Below, piece by piece: positions 30,626-38,768 of a stretch of 64,000 bases of DNA. Each line of letters starts with the position of its first letter. Positions within the stretch are counted from its first letter, which is position 1. Source of the DNA: an uncultured Tidjanibacter sp. (GTDB lineage: Bacteria; Bacteroidota; Bacteroidia; Bacteroidales; Rikenellaceae); contig CANTVF010000002.1 in assembly GCA_947852905.1 (NCBI GenBank), forward strand, positions 124,001 to 188,000. The letters run 5' to 3'. Made by a program: the position numbers and the translations under genes. The notes beneath the pieces were generated by a model, which was not told the DNA's origin, did no database searches, and was given only the letters and a program-made list of their open reading frames with translations.

Positions 30626-30657
30626 TAAAGATACGATTATTTTAAGTTCCGGCCAAA
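30626..30657 (-). promoter_or_regulatory. gyrA promoter
   Basis: On the minus strand, TTTG (30657-30654), 20 bp, then TATCTTTA (30633-30626), one mismatch from TAnnTTTG. Predicted start near 30619 and a leader of about 35 nt. A perfect 8-bp inverted repeat (AATAATCG at 30616-30623, CGATTATT at 30634-30641) exactly brackets the -7 element, suggesting an operator. Confidence 0.7.
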
Positions 30658-30826
30658 ACAGCAGACCGCTTTTTACGCCTTTAAAAATACGCTCCCGATG
30701 CGTTACCGTCCACTCCCGCCGCTCTCCGCGACAGCGACCTAAACATCTTGACAGCACTCCGCCCACACTGCTACGGATACATTATAAAAATACCCTCGCA
30801 GCTAAACAGCGGTATGCCAAAATACC

Positions 30827-30834
30827 TACATTTG
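30827..30834 (+). promoter_or_regulatory. -7 promoter element of the small secreted protein gene
   Basis: TACATTTG, a perfect -7 match, about 40 bp before the ATG at 30874. No good -33 TTTG at the expected distance. It lies downstream of the in-frame ATG at 30748 and so favours the 30874 start. Confidence 0.55.
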
Positions 30835-30873
30835 CCTGACATTCCACATAAACATCGAACAAAACCTACAGAC

Positions 30874-31383
30874 ATGAAACAGGCAATCTACAAACTGGCG
30901 GCATCCATTGTCTTCATCGCATTCGCATGCGGCGTAGCTTCCGCAAAAGGATTCGACGAATACGGCATTTCGTTCTCATACCCGACGGACTGGCACATAA
31001 CCGAAAACTCAGATGCGGACGACACCCAGTTCATTTCTGTAGAGAAAGAAGGAATCGAATCGAGCGGCATGGTAGCGATGCAGACTCTTAATAAAATATA
31101 CGACATCGATTCCTTCGTCGACGCTTACCGCGACAGCATGGCGAATAACGACGTATTCGACGATCTCGAATTTTCCTCCGTTACATCCGGGGCATACGGC
31201 CATTACTCCTGTGACACGTTTTCCTATTCCATGTCCGTAATGGGCATACCGCATCACGGACGCATATATATCATAGACGACTCGGACCGATACGTCATAA
31301 TAATGGAACAGGAGGCCGACGAAGACCGTGCCGTGAACGCCACCGGCTTCGATGCCATACGCACGAGCCTAACACTGCAATGA
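30874..31383 (+). CDS. Small secreted protein with PsbP/DcrB-like fold
   Basis: From the ATG at 30874 the product is 169 aa with a signal peptide (AASIVFIAFACGVASAKG). The mature part (YGISFSYPTDWHITENSDAD near its start, a run of beta strands, then VIIMEQEADEDRAVNATGFD and a final IRTSLTL) resembles the Mog1/PsbP/DUF1795 fold, in which such small proteins often carry a YPxxW motif. Function unknown. Monocistronic; it converges on lolA with a strong shared hairpin between them. Confidence 0.7.
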   Translation: MKQAIYKLAASIVFIAFACGVASAKGFDEYGISFSYPTDWHITENSDADDTQFISVEKEGIESSGMVAMQTLNKIYDIDSFVDAYRDSMANNDVFDDLEFSSVTSGAYGHYSCDTFSYSMSVMGIPHHGRIYIIDDSDRYVIIMEQEADEDRAVNATGFDAIRTSLTLQ

Positions 31384-31410
31384 CCGCCCCTATATATCGA
31401 CAGACATGCG

Positions 31411-31461
31411 GATTATAATACGACAGGCAGACGAGTTTCGTCTGCCTGTCGTATTATAATC
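31411..31461. terminator. Bidirectional terminator between convergent genes
   Basis: A perfect 24-bp stem (31411-31434 with 31438-31461; core CGACAGGCAGACGA) with a 3-nt loop. It lies 27 bp past the plus-strand gene and 12 bp past the lolA stop, so it can serve both. AT-rich stem ends supply the T-tract in each direction. Confidence 0.9.
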
Positions 31462-31473
31462 GCGAACTCTCCA

Positions 31474-32100
31474 TCATCTGAAATCTATTACTTCGTAATT
31501 TTTATAGCGCATGGGGTCGAAGATGAAAAGGGACTTGTCAACGTTGTCCAACTTTTCGATACGGTCGATCTTCACGGAAACCTTCTCGCCCTGATAGTCG
31601 TAATCGAGAGCTGCGGGCAGGCCGCTCACGGCATCTACATAAAGAGTGATTATGCCGGCAGTGCCGCCTCCCTGCCGCGGCGTCAGCTCCACGGTCCGCA
31701 CCCCTCTGCCGCCATTGACCGACACATCCGTCAGACGGCTCTCAAACTCCGACGGAGCGAATTCGAACGCTTTGGTCGGATTGCTGAAAATATCGTGAGA
31801 AGAGGTATCCACCGCATCTATGACTATCTCCTTGTCGGACGGATACACCTCGTAACGGTTACGCCCGTCGCTGAACTGCTCCTGTTTCTGCAACCGGATA
31901 CGATACTTGTCACCGCTCACGACATAACTGCCGCCGACAGTCCCCATGTCCTTTGCTGTCACCGAAAACTCCACCTTATAATCGCCGTATGCCGCCAATT
32001 TTTCGGCCACGCCTTTAAGCACGGCATCGCCCGGCTCATCGGCAGATGCTACGCCTACTATGGCCAGCAACGGCACCAATATCATCAGAATCCTTTTCAT
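31474..32100 (-). CDS. lolA: LolA-like outer-membrane lipoprotein carrier
   Basis: Periplasmic chaperone that ferries lipoproteins from the LolCDE complex to the outer membrane. The 208 aa protein has a signal peptide (ILMILVPLLAIVGVASA) and the LolA fold of an open beta-barrel: YKVEFSVTAKD, GSYVVSGDKYRIRL, KEIVIDAVDTSSHDIF, GIITLYVDAVSGLPAALDYD and SVKIDRIEKLDNVDKSLFIF. It lies 187 bp downstream of ftsK on the same strand, the usual Bacteroidota arrangement. A LolC/E-type permease gene occurs at 61.5 kb. Confidence 0.85.
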   Translation of the reverse strand: MKRILMILVPLLAIVGVASADEPGDAVLKGVAEKLAAYGDYKVEFSVTAKDMGTVGGSYVVSGDKYRIRLQKQEQFSDGRNRYEVYPSDKEIVIDAVDTSSHDIFSNPTKAFEFAPSEFESRLTDVSVNGGRGVRTVELTPRQGGGTAGIITLYVDAVSGLPAALDYDYQGEKVSVKIDRIEKLDNVDKSLFIFDPMRYKNYEVIDFR

Positions 32101-32287
32101 ATCTAATGTTCACATTAACTTTCCACACATGAAACGAGTCCGGCCGACACCGACACCGGTCCCGACCGCATCGCCTATAACGCAACATGTCGCACGACAG
32201 TTTCCCCACCGCATCACCGGCTCGGTCGTACCGCACACATTACCACCGTAACTCCATCGAACACGGTCTCCGGAGTACGTTCAAAAA

Positions 32288-35008
32288 TCAAGCCTCGAGT
32301 TCGTCGTCGTCATAAGACAACAATATATCCTCCAGCTGACGCGGATCGGAAACAAGCACTTCACGCGGTTTGGCACCGTCCTGACGCCCTACCACACCCA
32401 TCTTCTCGAGCTTGTCCATTATTCGGCCGGCACGGTTGTACCCCAACCGGAAGTTACGCTGTATGGCCGAGGTAGATCCCTGCTGATTCTGAACTACGAA
32501 ATGAGCCACCTGTATGAAAATATTGCCCGAATCGGTCTGTTCCTCGCCTGTCGAAGCGCCGCTGCCGCTCCCCTTCTGCTCCACATACGGCAACATGAAA
32601 GGACCTTCGTATCCCTCCTGCTGACTGATGAACGATGTCAGATTCTCTATCTCCGGAGTATCGAGGAACGCGCACTGCATTCGTGTCAACTCTCCGTTGA
32701 GATACAACAGCATATCGCCCATACCTATGAGGTTGTTGGCTCCCGGCTGGTCTATGATAGTGCGCGAATCGACCATGGAAACGACCTTGAAAGCTATACG
32801 TGCCGGAATGTTGGACTTTATAAGCCCCGTGATGACCTTCACGTCAGGACGCTGCGTCGCCACTATCAGGTGAATGCCCACGGCACGCGCCTTGGCTGCC
32901 AGACGGGTGATCGGTATCTCCACTTCGCGCCCCGCAGTCATGATCATGTCGGCGAACTCGTCTATGACGACCACGATATACGGCATGAAAGCATGTCCGT
33001 CGCGTTTCTTCAGTTTTCCGGACTGTATCATACCGTTATAGTCGGCAATGTTGCGTTCGCCAGCCCGATTGAGCAGCGTATACCTCTCCTCCATGACCTG
33101 CACCAGAGAATTGAGCGTACTCACCGCCTTGGACGTGTCGGTTATTATAGCGTTCTCCTCACCCTCCATTTTGGCGAGGAAATGACGGTCGAGTTTGGCG
33201 TATGCCGACAATTCCACCTGTTTCGGGTCGATAAGCACGAACTTAAGTTCGGCCGGGTGTTTTTTGTAAAGCAAAGACGCGATGATGGCGTTCAACCCTA
33301 CGGACTTACCCTGCCCCGTAGCTCCGGCGACCAACAGGTGAGGCATTTTCGCCAGATCGCCGATATATATCTCATTGTATATGGTCTTGCCGAGCACGAT
33401 AGGCAGACGGTACTGGCACTCCTGAAACTTGACCGACTTGATGACGGACAACATGGAGACTATCTCACGCGTACTGTTCGGTACCTCGATGCCGACCGTA
33501 CCGCGCCCCTGACCGAGCGTCACGATACGTATGCTCTGCACCTTCAGGGCGAGAGCTATGTCCTCTTCGAGGTTGCGTATCCGCGATACCTTCACACCCT
33601 GCGCAGGCTCTATCTCGTACAACGTCACCGTAGGCCCTATCGTAGCCTTTATCCTGTCGGTTATCCGTATGCCGAAATCCTCCAGTTTTTCGCGGATTAT
33701 GTTCTTGTTTTCCCTTATCTCGTCCTCGGAAATGCGGATGCCTACGCTATGGTCCTTCAGAATCACCCATGACGGTCTCTGGTAGCGTGGCAACGTCCGC
33801 GTCGGATCGCGGAAATCGTCCGGCTCCTCGTCGGCTTCGTCGTCCGCGAAATCGGTCTTCACGACCTCCATACCCTCCTCGTCGGTCACAACCACACCGC
33901 CCGCGCCGAGCGTTACGGGAGATTGCGCAGGTCTGAACGACGACGCCTTAACGCGCCGTCCCGCATCGTCCACCACTTCGAAATCGTCGTCCCCAAAGAA
34001 AGGCGCCTCTTCCGTCTCTGCCTCCGCCTCCGCATTGACATCGCCGGCCTCGGCAACGCTCTTCGCATCGTCCGAATCGCCCTCTATAGAAAAACCGTAC
34101 TCATCCTCATCCGTAGTCTGCACCGGCCGCATATCCGATACTATCTCCGCATCCGCCGCCGTACCGACAATTTCCGTATCGGGTACTACGGATTCTTCCG
34201 ACGCATCGTAACCGCGTCTGTCGCCTCCCCCGGAAACATCGTCAGAGTCGTCGCCTTGATAATAGTAGTTGGCAGCGGCCATATCCTCCTGCAAACGGCG
34301 TTCATGCTCCTCGTCTCCATTCACGGCAGCACGGTTTCCGGATACATGTACCGAAGGTATCCTGCCCAACAAATCGGTAGCGCCACGACTCACGGCCGAA
34401 CCTACACGGTTGACGACGCCTATTGTACTCTTATTGATATACACGGCGACGAGTATCCACCCCACGACGAGCAACAACCCTTCCCCTACGGTACCTATCA
34501 TGGCCCTCAACCAGTCTGCCGCCGCTATGCCGGCCTGTCCGCCGAGCCCCGTTCCGAACACGCCCCACCGCGTACCGAAAAGATAACCCATGCTGAGCGA
34601 GCCGATTATCATAACTATGAAAGTGATGCGTACCGAACGGTTGAGGAACAGCTTCCGTACCCTCATTATACGCAACGAAAGGATAAGCAGAACTATAGGT
34701 ATGCACAACGCGAAAACGCCGAACCAGTCGCCAACGAGCCACGATCCGAGCATGGCGCCGAACTTGCCGGCATGGTTTGCCACGCTGTCCACCGCCGACC
34801 AGCCGAGCCCCTCGCGCAGCGCGGCCTGATCTTCGCTCCACGTGAAATAGTAACTGAAAACGGACACGAGCGTAAAGAGCGCGACGAAAAGCAACAGAAA
34901 ACCGTATATCCACCTCTCCGTGTCCCCGATCTTCCTGCCCCAGTGCAGTTTGCCTTTTACCGCCGAATGGCGGGGCGTATTATTTTTCGCCGTCTCTTTC
35001 CTTACCAT
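32288..35008 (-). CDS. ftsK: DNA translocase FtsK
   Basis: Septum-anchored ATP-driven DNA pump that clears and resolves the chromosome terminus. The 906 aa protein has four or five N-terminal membrane helices (about 33-195), an acidic linker (about 230-410, rich in D and E), the alpha/beta motor with Walker A GATGQGKS at 562-569 and FVLIDPKQVELSAY plus VVIDEFADMI, and a C-terminal winged-helix gamma domain (IQRNFRLGYNRAGRIMDKLE) that reads KOPS-type guide sequences. The linker is far shorter than in E. coli, which is normal in this phylum. Confidence 0.96.
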   Translation of the reverse strand: MVRKETAKNNTPRHSAVKGKLHWGRKIGDTERWIYGFLLLFVALFTLVSVFSYYFTWSEDQAALREGLGWSAVDSVANHAGKFGAMLGSWLVGDWFGVFALCIPIVLLILSLRIMRVRKLFLNRSVRITFIVMIIGSLSMGYLFGTRWGVFGTGLGGQAGIAAADWLRAMIGTVGEGLLLVVGWILVAVYINKSTIGVVNRVGSAVSRGATDLLGRIPSVHVSGNRAAVNGDEEHERRLQEDMAAANYYYQGDDSDDVSGGGDRRGYDASEESVVPDTEIVGTAADAEIVSDMRPVQTTDEDEYGFSIEGDSDDAKSVAEAGDVNAEAEAETEEAPFFGDDDFEVVDDAGRRVKASSFRPAQSPVTLGAGGVVVTDEEGMEVVKTDFADDEADEEPDDFRDPTRTLPRYQRPSWVILKDHSVGIRISEDEIRENKNIIREKLEDFGIRITDRIKATIGPTVTLYEIEPAQGVKVSRIRNLEEDIALALKVQSIRIVTLGQGRGTVGIEVPNSTREIVSMLSVIKSVKFQECQYRLPIVLGKTIYNEIYIGDLAKMPHLLVAGATGQGKSVGLNAIIASLLYKKHPAELKFVLIDPKQVELSAYAKLDRHFLAKMEGEENAIITDTSKAVSTLNSLVQVMEERYTLLNRAGERNIADYNGMIQSGKLKKRDGHAFMPYIVVVIDEFADMIMTAGREVEIPITRLAAKARAVGIHLIVATQRPDVKVITGLIKSNIPARIAFKVVSMVDSRTIIDQPGANNLIGMGDMLLYLNGELTRMQCAFLDTPEIENLTSFISQQEGYEGPFMLPYVEQKGSGSGASTGEEQTDSGNIFIQVAHFVVQNQQGSTSAIQRNFRLGYNRAGRIMDKLEKMGVVGRQDGAKPREVLVSDPRQLEDILLSYDDDELEA

Positions 35009-35104
35009 ATCCGATTGTCGCGGGTACGGTCGCCTGTGACGACCTACCCGATAATATTACCCTGAAATCCTTACAGCTTTTACCGAACGAATGCCTCTCG
35101 AGTG

Positions 35105-35136
35105 CAAAGATACGAATAAGCCGAGAGCAAAAGCAA
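35105..35136 (-). promoter_or_regulatory. ftsK promoter
   Basis: On the minus strand TATCTTTG (35112-35105) is a perfect -7 match; a TTG at 35136-35134 lies 21 bp upstream. The predicted start is near 35098, giving a leader of about 90 nt. The -33 triplet lies inside the palindrome at 35127-35153. Confidence 0.6.
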
Positions 35137-35153
35137 GTTTACTTGCATTTTGC
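35127..35153. repeat. Inverted repeat over the ftsK -33 region
   Basis: GCAAAAGCAAGT and ACTTGC(A)TTTTGC form a 12-bp inverted repeat with one bulged A and a TT centre. It is 41 bp past the murI stop, so it could act as an operator for ftsK or as a hairpin ending murI transcription; no T-run follows on the minus strand. Confidence 0.6.
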
Positions 35154-35193
35154 CGAGCGGGAGTATCTTGGGCAAAGCCAACGATACTAAAAT

Positions 35194-35964
35194 TCACAGC
35201 AACGTCCCGGCCTTGCCTCGCAGCCTCCGAGCATATTCTTCACCGGCAGCGGACAGAAAACCGTATTCCGCCGCGTGACCACGCTCAGCCCTGATTCCGT
35301 ACTCGTCCAACAGGAATTCCACTCTGCGTGCTATCGCCGGCGCAGGATCTATTATCTCCACCTTTCCGTCTCCTACCGCCTCAGCTATGCGATGGGCCAG
35401 AAAAGGATAATGTGTACATCCGAGTACTATGCGATCGGCGCCGGCATCCATCAACGGCCGCACCGCTCGGCGGACTACCTCTCCGGCCTGCGGCGAATCC
35501 TCCTCTCCCGCCTCCACGATCTCCACGAATCCGTCGCCGGCGGCGGACACTACCTCGACGTCAGCCGAATACCTGTCCCTAAGTTCGGCAAACCACTCGC
35601 TGCAGAGAGACGTATGCGTGGCGAGTACGCCGACGACACCGCTTTCAGTAGATTCCACAGCCGGTTTTATAGCCGGCTCCATACCGACGAACGGCACTGC
35701 ATAACGGCTGCGCAGATATTTGACTGCCGTCATGGTCGCCGTATTGCATGCGAGTACTATCAATTTGGCATCTCTGTCCAGCAACTCGCGCACGGCAGCG
35801 TCTATATATCCCAGCACCTGGCGGGCAGGCTTCTCCCCGTAGGGACAATGCAGTCCGTCGCCGTAATACAACAGCGACTCTTCGGGCAATCCGCGACGCA
35901 ACTCGCGCCAAACGGACAACCCGCCCATACCTGAATCGAATACGCCTATCGGGGAATTATTCAT
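35194..35964 (-). CDS. murI: Glutamate racemase
   Basis: Supplies D-glutamate for peptidoglycan. The 256 aa protein has both catalytic cysteines, in IVLACNTATM and in VLGCTHYPFL, and the N-terminal PIGVFDSGMGGLSVWREL. Length is normal. The ATG at 35964 is preferred over the GTG at 35970, because the -7 element ends at 35970 and transcription would start at about 35963-35966, which makes the message nearly leaderless. It precedes ftsK on the same strand but with a separate ftsK promoter. Confidence 0.95.
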   Translation of the reverse strand: MNNSPIGVFDSGMGGLSVWRELRRGLPEESLLYYGDGLHCPYGEKPARQVLGYIDAAVRELLDRDAKLIVLACNTATMTAVKYLRSRYAVPFVGMEPAIKPAVESTESGVVGVLATHTSLCSEWFAELRDRYSADVEVVSAAGDGFVEIVEAGEEDSPQAGEVVRRAVRPLMDAGADRIVLGCTHYPFLAHRIAEAVGDGKVEIIDPAPAIARRVEFLLDEYGIRAERGHAAEYGFLSAAGEEYARRLRGKAGTLL

Positions 35965-35969
35965 AGACA

Positions 35970-35977
35970 CAAAAGTA
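35970..35977 (-). promoter_or_regulatory. -7 promoter element of murI abutting the start codon
   Basis: TACTTTTG on the minus strand (35977-35970) is a perfect match to TAnnTTTG and lies only 6 bp upstream of the ATG at 35964-35962. No convincing -33 TTTG at 19-21 bp. Confidence 0.55.
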
Positions 35978-36276
35978 GGAATTTTACCGTGCCGGTACTA
36001 CGCCGCACCGAATAAAAAACGACCGCACGGTACAGGGCTATCTCCCGCCCGCCGGGCTAACGGCAACTATACGAACGGTTAACGGCATCGCCCGCAACAG
36101 CTATACGAACTTCACCATTTAACAGTATCCGCAAACTCGTCCATCCAGCTAACCGTTACGGCACTACCTCCGTCATATTACAATAAAGATGCGCCATGCA
36201 GTGAAGCATGGCGCACCGAATTATTACAATATATCTAATCATAAAGAATTCTAAAACTCTACTCAGCAACCCGTTA
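35978..36276. other. Left edge of the restriction-modification island
   Basis: About 300 bp without a gene between murI and the endonuclease gene. Base composition shifts from GC-rich to visibly AT-rich around 36175-36280, which marks the probable island boundary. It contains the terminator at 36190-36215. I could not find flanking direct repeats. Confidence 0.5.
36190..36215 (-). terminator. Terminator of the restriction-modification operon
   Basis: A perfect 10-bp stem (TGCGCCATGC with GCATGGCGCA) and a six-base loop, followed on the minus strand by TCTTTATTG. It lies about 60 bp past the endonuclease stop codon. Confidence 0.8.
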
Positions 36277-37860
36277 TTATTGATACAATGACATTGATGA
36301 TTCAAGATACCCCACAAACTCTGTAATTTTATACGGTCTAATTGTAAGTCCATCTTCAGCCTTTACCCATTTAATCTGTCTATGTGTATCTGCAAATATT
36401 GATGGAGCCACAAAAATACCTTGACAATCATTTGTTGCGTATTTATCTTTAAACTCTTCCAAATGACGAGTAATTGGCCATACTTCCATCATAGTTTGAG
36501 TACGTCCTTCAGACATTGTTACCTCAACCAATATCGCGTTCTGATGTTCTACACATTCTATATCTCCTTTATTGCCACTAGCAGTAGATGTAGGCAAGCC
36601 AGTATCATCACACGCATAATTTGGGACAACTCTCACTGCCGGTAATTTAGACTTTACGGCTAATGCCGTAAGAAACTCTAATCGTACTGAACTTGGCAAT
36701 AATTTCAATATTTCGTCTTTTGACAATTTCCTTTCAGCTAAATTATACAACTCGTGTTTTATGGATTCCCAGTCATATATATTCAGCCAATTCATTAATA
36801 ATGCTTCACTCTGATTTGGTGAAATAGCCTCTGTATGTATATCGAATAGGTTACTATCAATCGTAGCCATATAGTCAAAGTATGTCCGCTCAGTTTCATA
36901 CTTGCGATATTTAACATAATGGGCTAATACATATTCGATCTTTCCATCTTCCATATGGTTGATGTCAATGAAGCGTCCCGCACCTCGTAGAGAAATCAAT
37001 CCTGTCAAACGCATTTTACGAATAAACTCGTCGGGATATTCACTTACAATGGATTTAGGCTTAAACTTTTTAAATTCGCCCCCCATTATTTCTTTAGTGC
37101 AAATATCTATAATTACTTCGTCACTCGGATTGTAACCGTATTGCCGTCTTAACAATTTTATTCTCTGATAAAGTGCCTCTGCATCATTATCTTTCCAAAA
37201 AATCAACAATGGAAGCTCCTGTCGAGATATTCCTGTTCCATTATATTCAGGATCTGCATTAAGTTTCAGTATTGTTTGAAGCAATAATATTAAAGGTACA
37301 TTATCATTCAGTACACGTATAAACGGATTGTTCCTTTGATATTTACACATAGCCTGCAAAAAGGCCTGTTGCTCATATTCCGGATATTTCTCTTGAGCTA
37401 TTATAGAATCGCCTTCAATTTTTACTGAATATATTGACGCAAACTTGGTTCCCAATTCAGAAAAGAAAATAGGCTCATTCGGAGCATAGTAAACAAATCC
37501 TAATTCTTTGGGAAAGTCGTAAAATGTAGCAAATCGAGAAGGAAATCCTTTTGCAAATCCAGCTTCTTTGTGATTCTGCGGATTGTGTTCTAAAATATAT
37601 TGTACCTCTTCATCATTCAAAATATAATCGGCAAACTCTCCTTGAGGAGACGATTTCCATTTCCATTTTATAGCCGCTGTTGTATTCATTGGTCTATATA
37701 ATCCATAGCGAATTATCTCAGCAACTATATTTGTCGCCAAATCATCGGACAAAATTTGCCTATCAAATTTTTTGAGTACCCACAACAAAGCTTTTAACCG
37801 TTGGGGATTACGCACCGTCGTAGTAAACAGCAACGGTTTATATTCTGCACTTCTCGACAT
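36277..37860 (-). CDS. AlwI-family type IIS restriction endonuclease
   Basis: The 527 aa protein matches the AlwI-family pattern: an N-terminal region starting KPLLFTTTVRNPQRLKALLW, the central FWKDNDAEALYQRIKLLRRQ, and a C-terminal PD-(D/E)XK-like nuclease core with D433 in GNKGDIECVE and E446-V-T448 in ILVEVTMSEGRTQ. Family members cut at a fixed distance from GGATC or related sites; the exact site here is inferred only. It starts 2 bp after the second methyltransferase gene, the third gene of a tight operon, so it is made last, consistent with protection preceding cutting. AT-rich codon use unlike the flanking genes indicates horizontal acquisition. No frameshift or truncation is evident. 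Confidence 0.75.
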   Translation of the reverse strand: MSRSAEYKPLLFTTTVRNPQRLKALLWVLKKFDRQILSDDLATNIVAEIIRYGLYRPMNTTAAIKWKWKSSPQGEFADYILNDEEVQYILEHNPQNHKEAGFAKGFPSRFATFYDFPKELGFVYYAPNEPIFFSELGTKFASIYSVKIEGDSIIAQEKYPEYEQQAFLQAMCKYQRNNPFIRVLNDNVPLILLLQTILKLNADPEYNGTGISRQELPLLIFWKDNDAEALYQRIKLLRRQYGYNPSDEVIIDICTKEIMGGEFKKFKPKSIVSEYPDEFIRKMRLTGLISLRGAGRFIDINHMEDGKIEYVLAHYVKYRKYETERTYFDYMATIDSNLFDIHTEAISPNQSEALLMNWLNIYDWESIKHELYNLAERKLSKDEILKLLPSSVRLEFLTALAVKSKLPAVRVVPNYACDDTGLPTSTASGNKGDIECVEHQNAILVEVTMSEGRTQTMMEVWPITRHLEEFKDKYATNDCQGIFVAPSIFADTHRQIKWVKAEDGLTIRPYKITEFVGYLESSMSLYQ

Positions 37861-37862
37861 GA

Positions 37863-38768
37863 TCAGTAGTTGGTTACTAATACTTCGTTAAACTCTTTAA
37901 TCGTATTGTCGTGATAACTAATATAATTACTTTTTATCGGATAAACATTATATCTGGCACACCACTTTATAAAGATAGTATTCTCTCGCTCTTTATAATG
38001 CGTTACGTTAGAAATTGCAAAACGAATTCTTTTATCATTCAACTTATCCAGTAAAGCAAGCAACTCTTTTTCGTTCTTTTCATTCCATAATTTATTGTAT
38101 TCACTGAATGTTATCAGATATGGTGGGTCTAAATAAATTAAGTCTCGCTCAGACAACTTCAATCCTTTTATAAATGCTTTATAGTCCTTATTATACCAAG
38201 TAGGATGTTTTAATACAATCTGTTCAAAATACTCATTAAGCGTGGCAACAACATTTGCATTGAAGTCCACATTTCCAACAGGCAGATTGAAATCTCCGTT
38301 TTTATTGAACCGCAACATCCGATTAAAACCATATATAATTAACAGATATAAAAGTGTCATATTTTTTCGAGACGATTGGTTAAAATCAGCTCTCATTTTT
38401 ATATAAGCCTCCTTATTGAATTGCGCGAAATATGTCTTCTTAAAAACTCGTTTTAATTCATGGGGAATAATATCCTCTTTGTATGAGCGTGATAACCCAT
38501 AATAATACACTAATTCATCAATTAAGGCAAACAACTTATCTGGATTGTTGGCGTATTTACTTAGATGACGATGTAGCTTAATAACATAAGAATCAATATC
38601 ATTAAGATAATATTCATTGGCTCTTACATTCATAAAAACAGAGCCACCTCCAACAAAAGGCTCTATAAACGCATCTATCTCTTGTGGAAAATATTGCCTT
38701 ATCTCTTTGATTAATTTATATTTATCTCCAATATAAAAGAACGGAGACCTCAATATTTTTTCACTCAT
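37863..38768 (-). CDS. Dam-like DNA adenine-N6 methyltransferase
   Basis: The 301 aa protein belongs to the D12 class (Dam/DpnM): motif X RSPFFYIGDKYKLI (7-20), SAM-binding motif I FIEPFVGGGSVF (34-45), the Dam-type MLRFNKNGDFNLPVGN stretch (151-166), and catalytic DPPY (214-217). The Dam-like features imply methylation of adenine in a GATC-containing site, consistent with an AlwI-type GGATC/GATCC target. It overlaps the upstream methyltransferase by 4 bp (ATGA) and ends 2 bp before the endonuclease start. AT-rich, part of the transferred island. Confidence 0.88.
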   Translation of the reverse strand: MSEKILRSPFFYIGDKYKLIKEIRQYFPQEIDAFIEPFVGGGSVFMNVRANEYYLNDIDSYVIKLHRHLSKYANNPDKLFALIDELVYYYGLSRSYKEDIIPHELKRVFKKTYFAQFNKEAYIKMRADFNQSSRKNMTLLYLLIIYGFNRMLRFNKNGDFNLPVGNVDFNANVVATLNEYFEQIVLKHPTWYNKDYKAFIKGLKLSERDLIYLDPPYLITFSEYNKLWNEKNEKELLALLDKLNDKRIRFAISNVTHYKERENTIFIKWCARYNVYPIKSNYISYHDNTIKEFNEVLVTNY

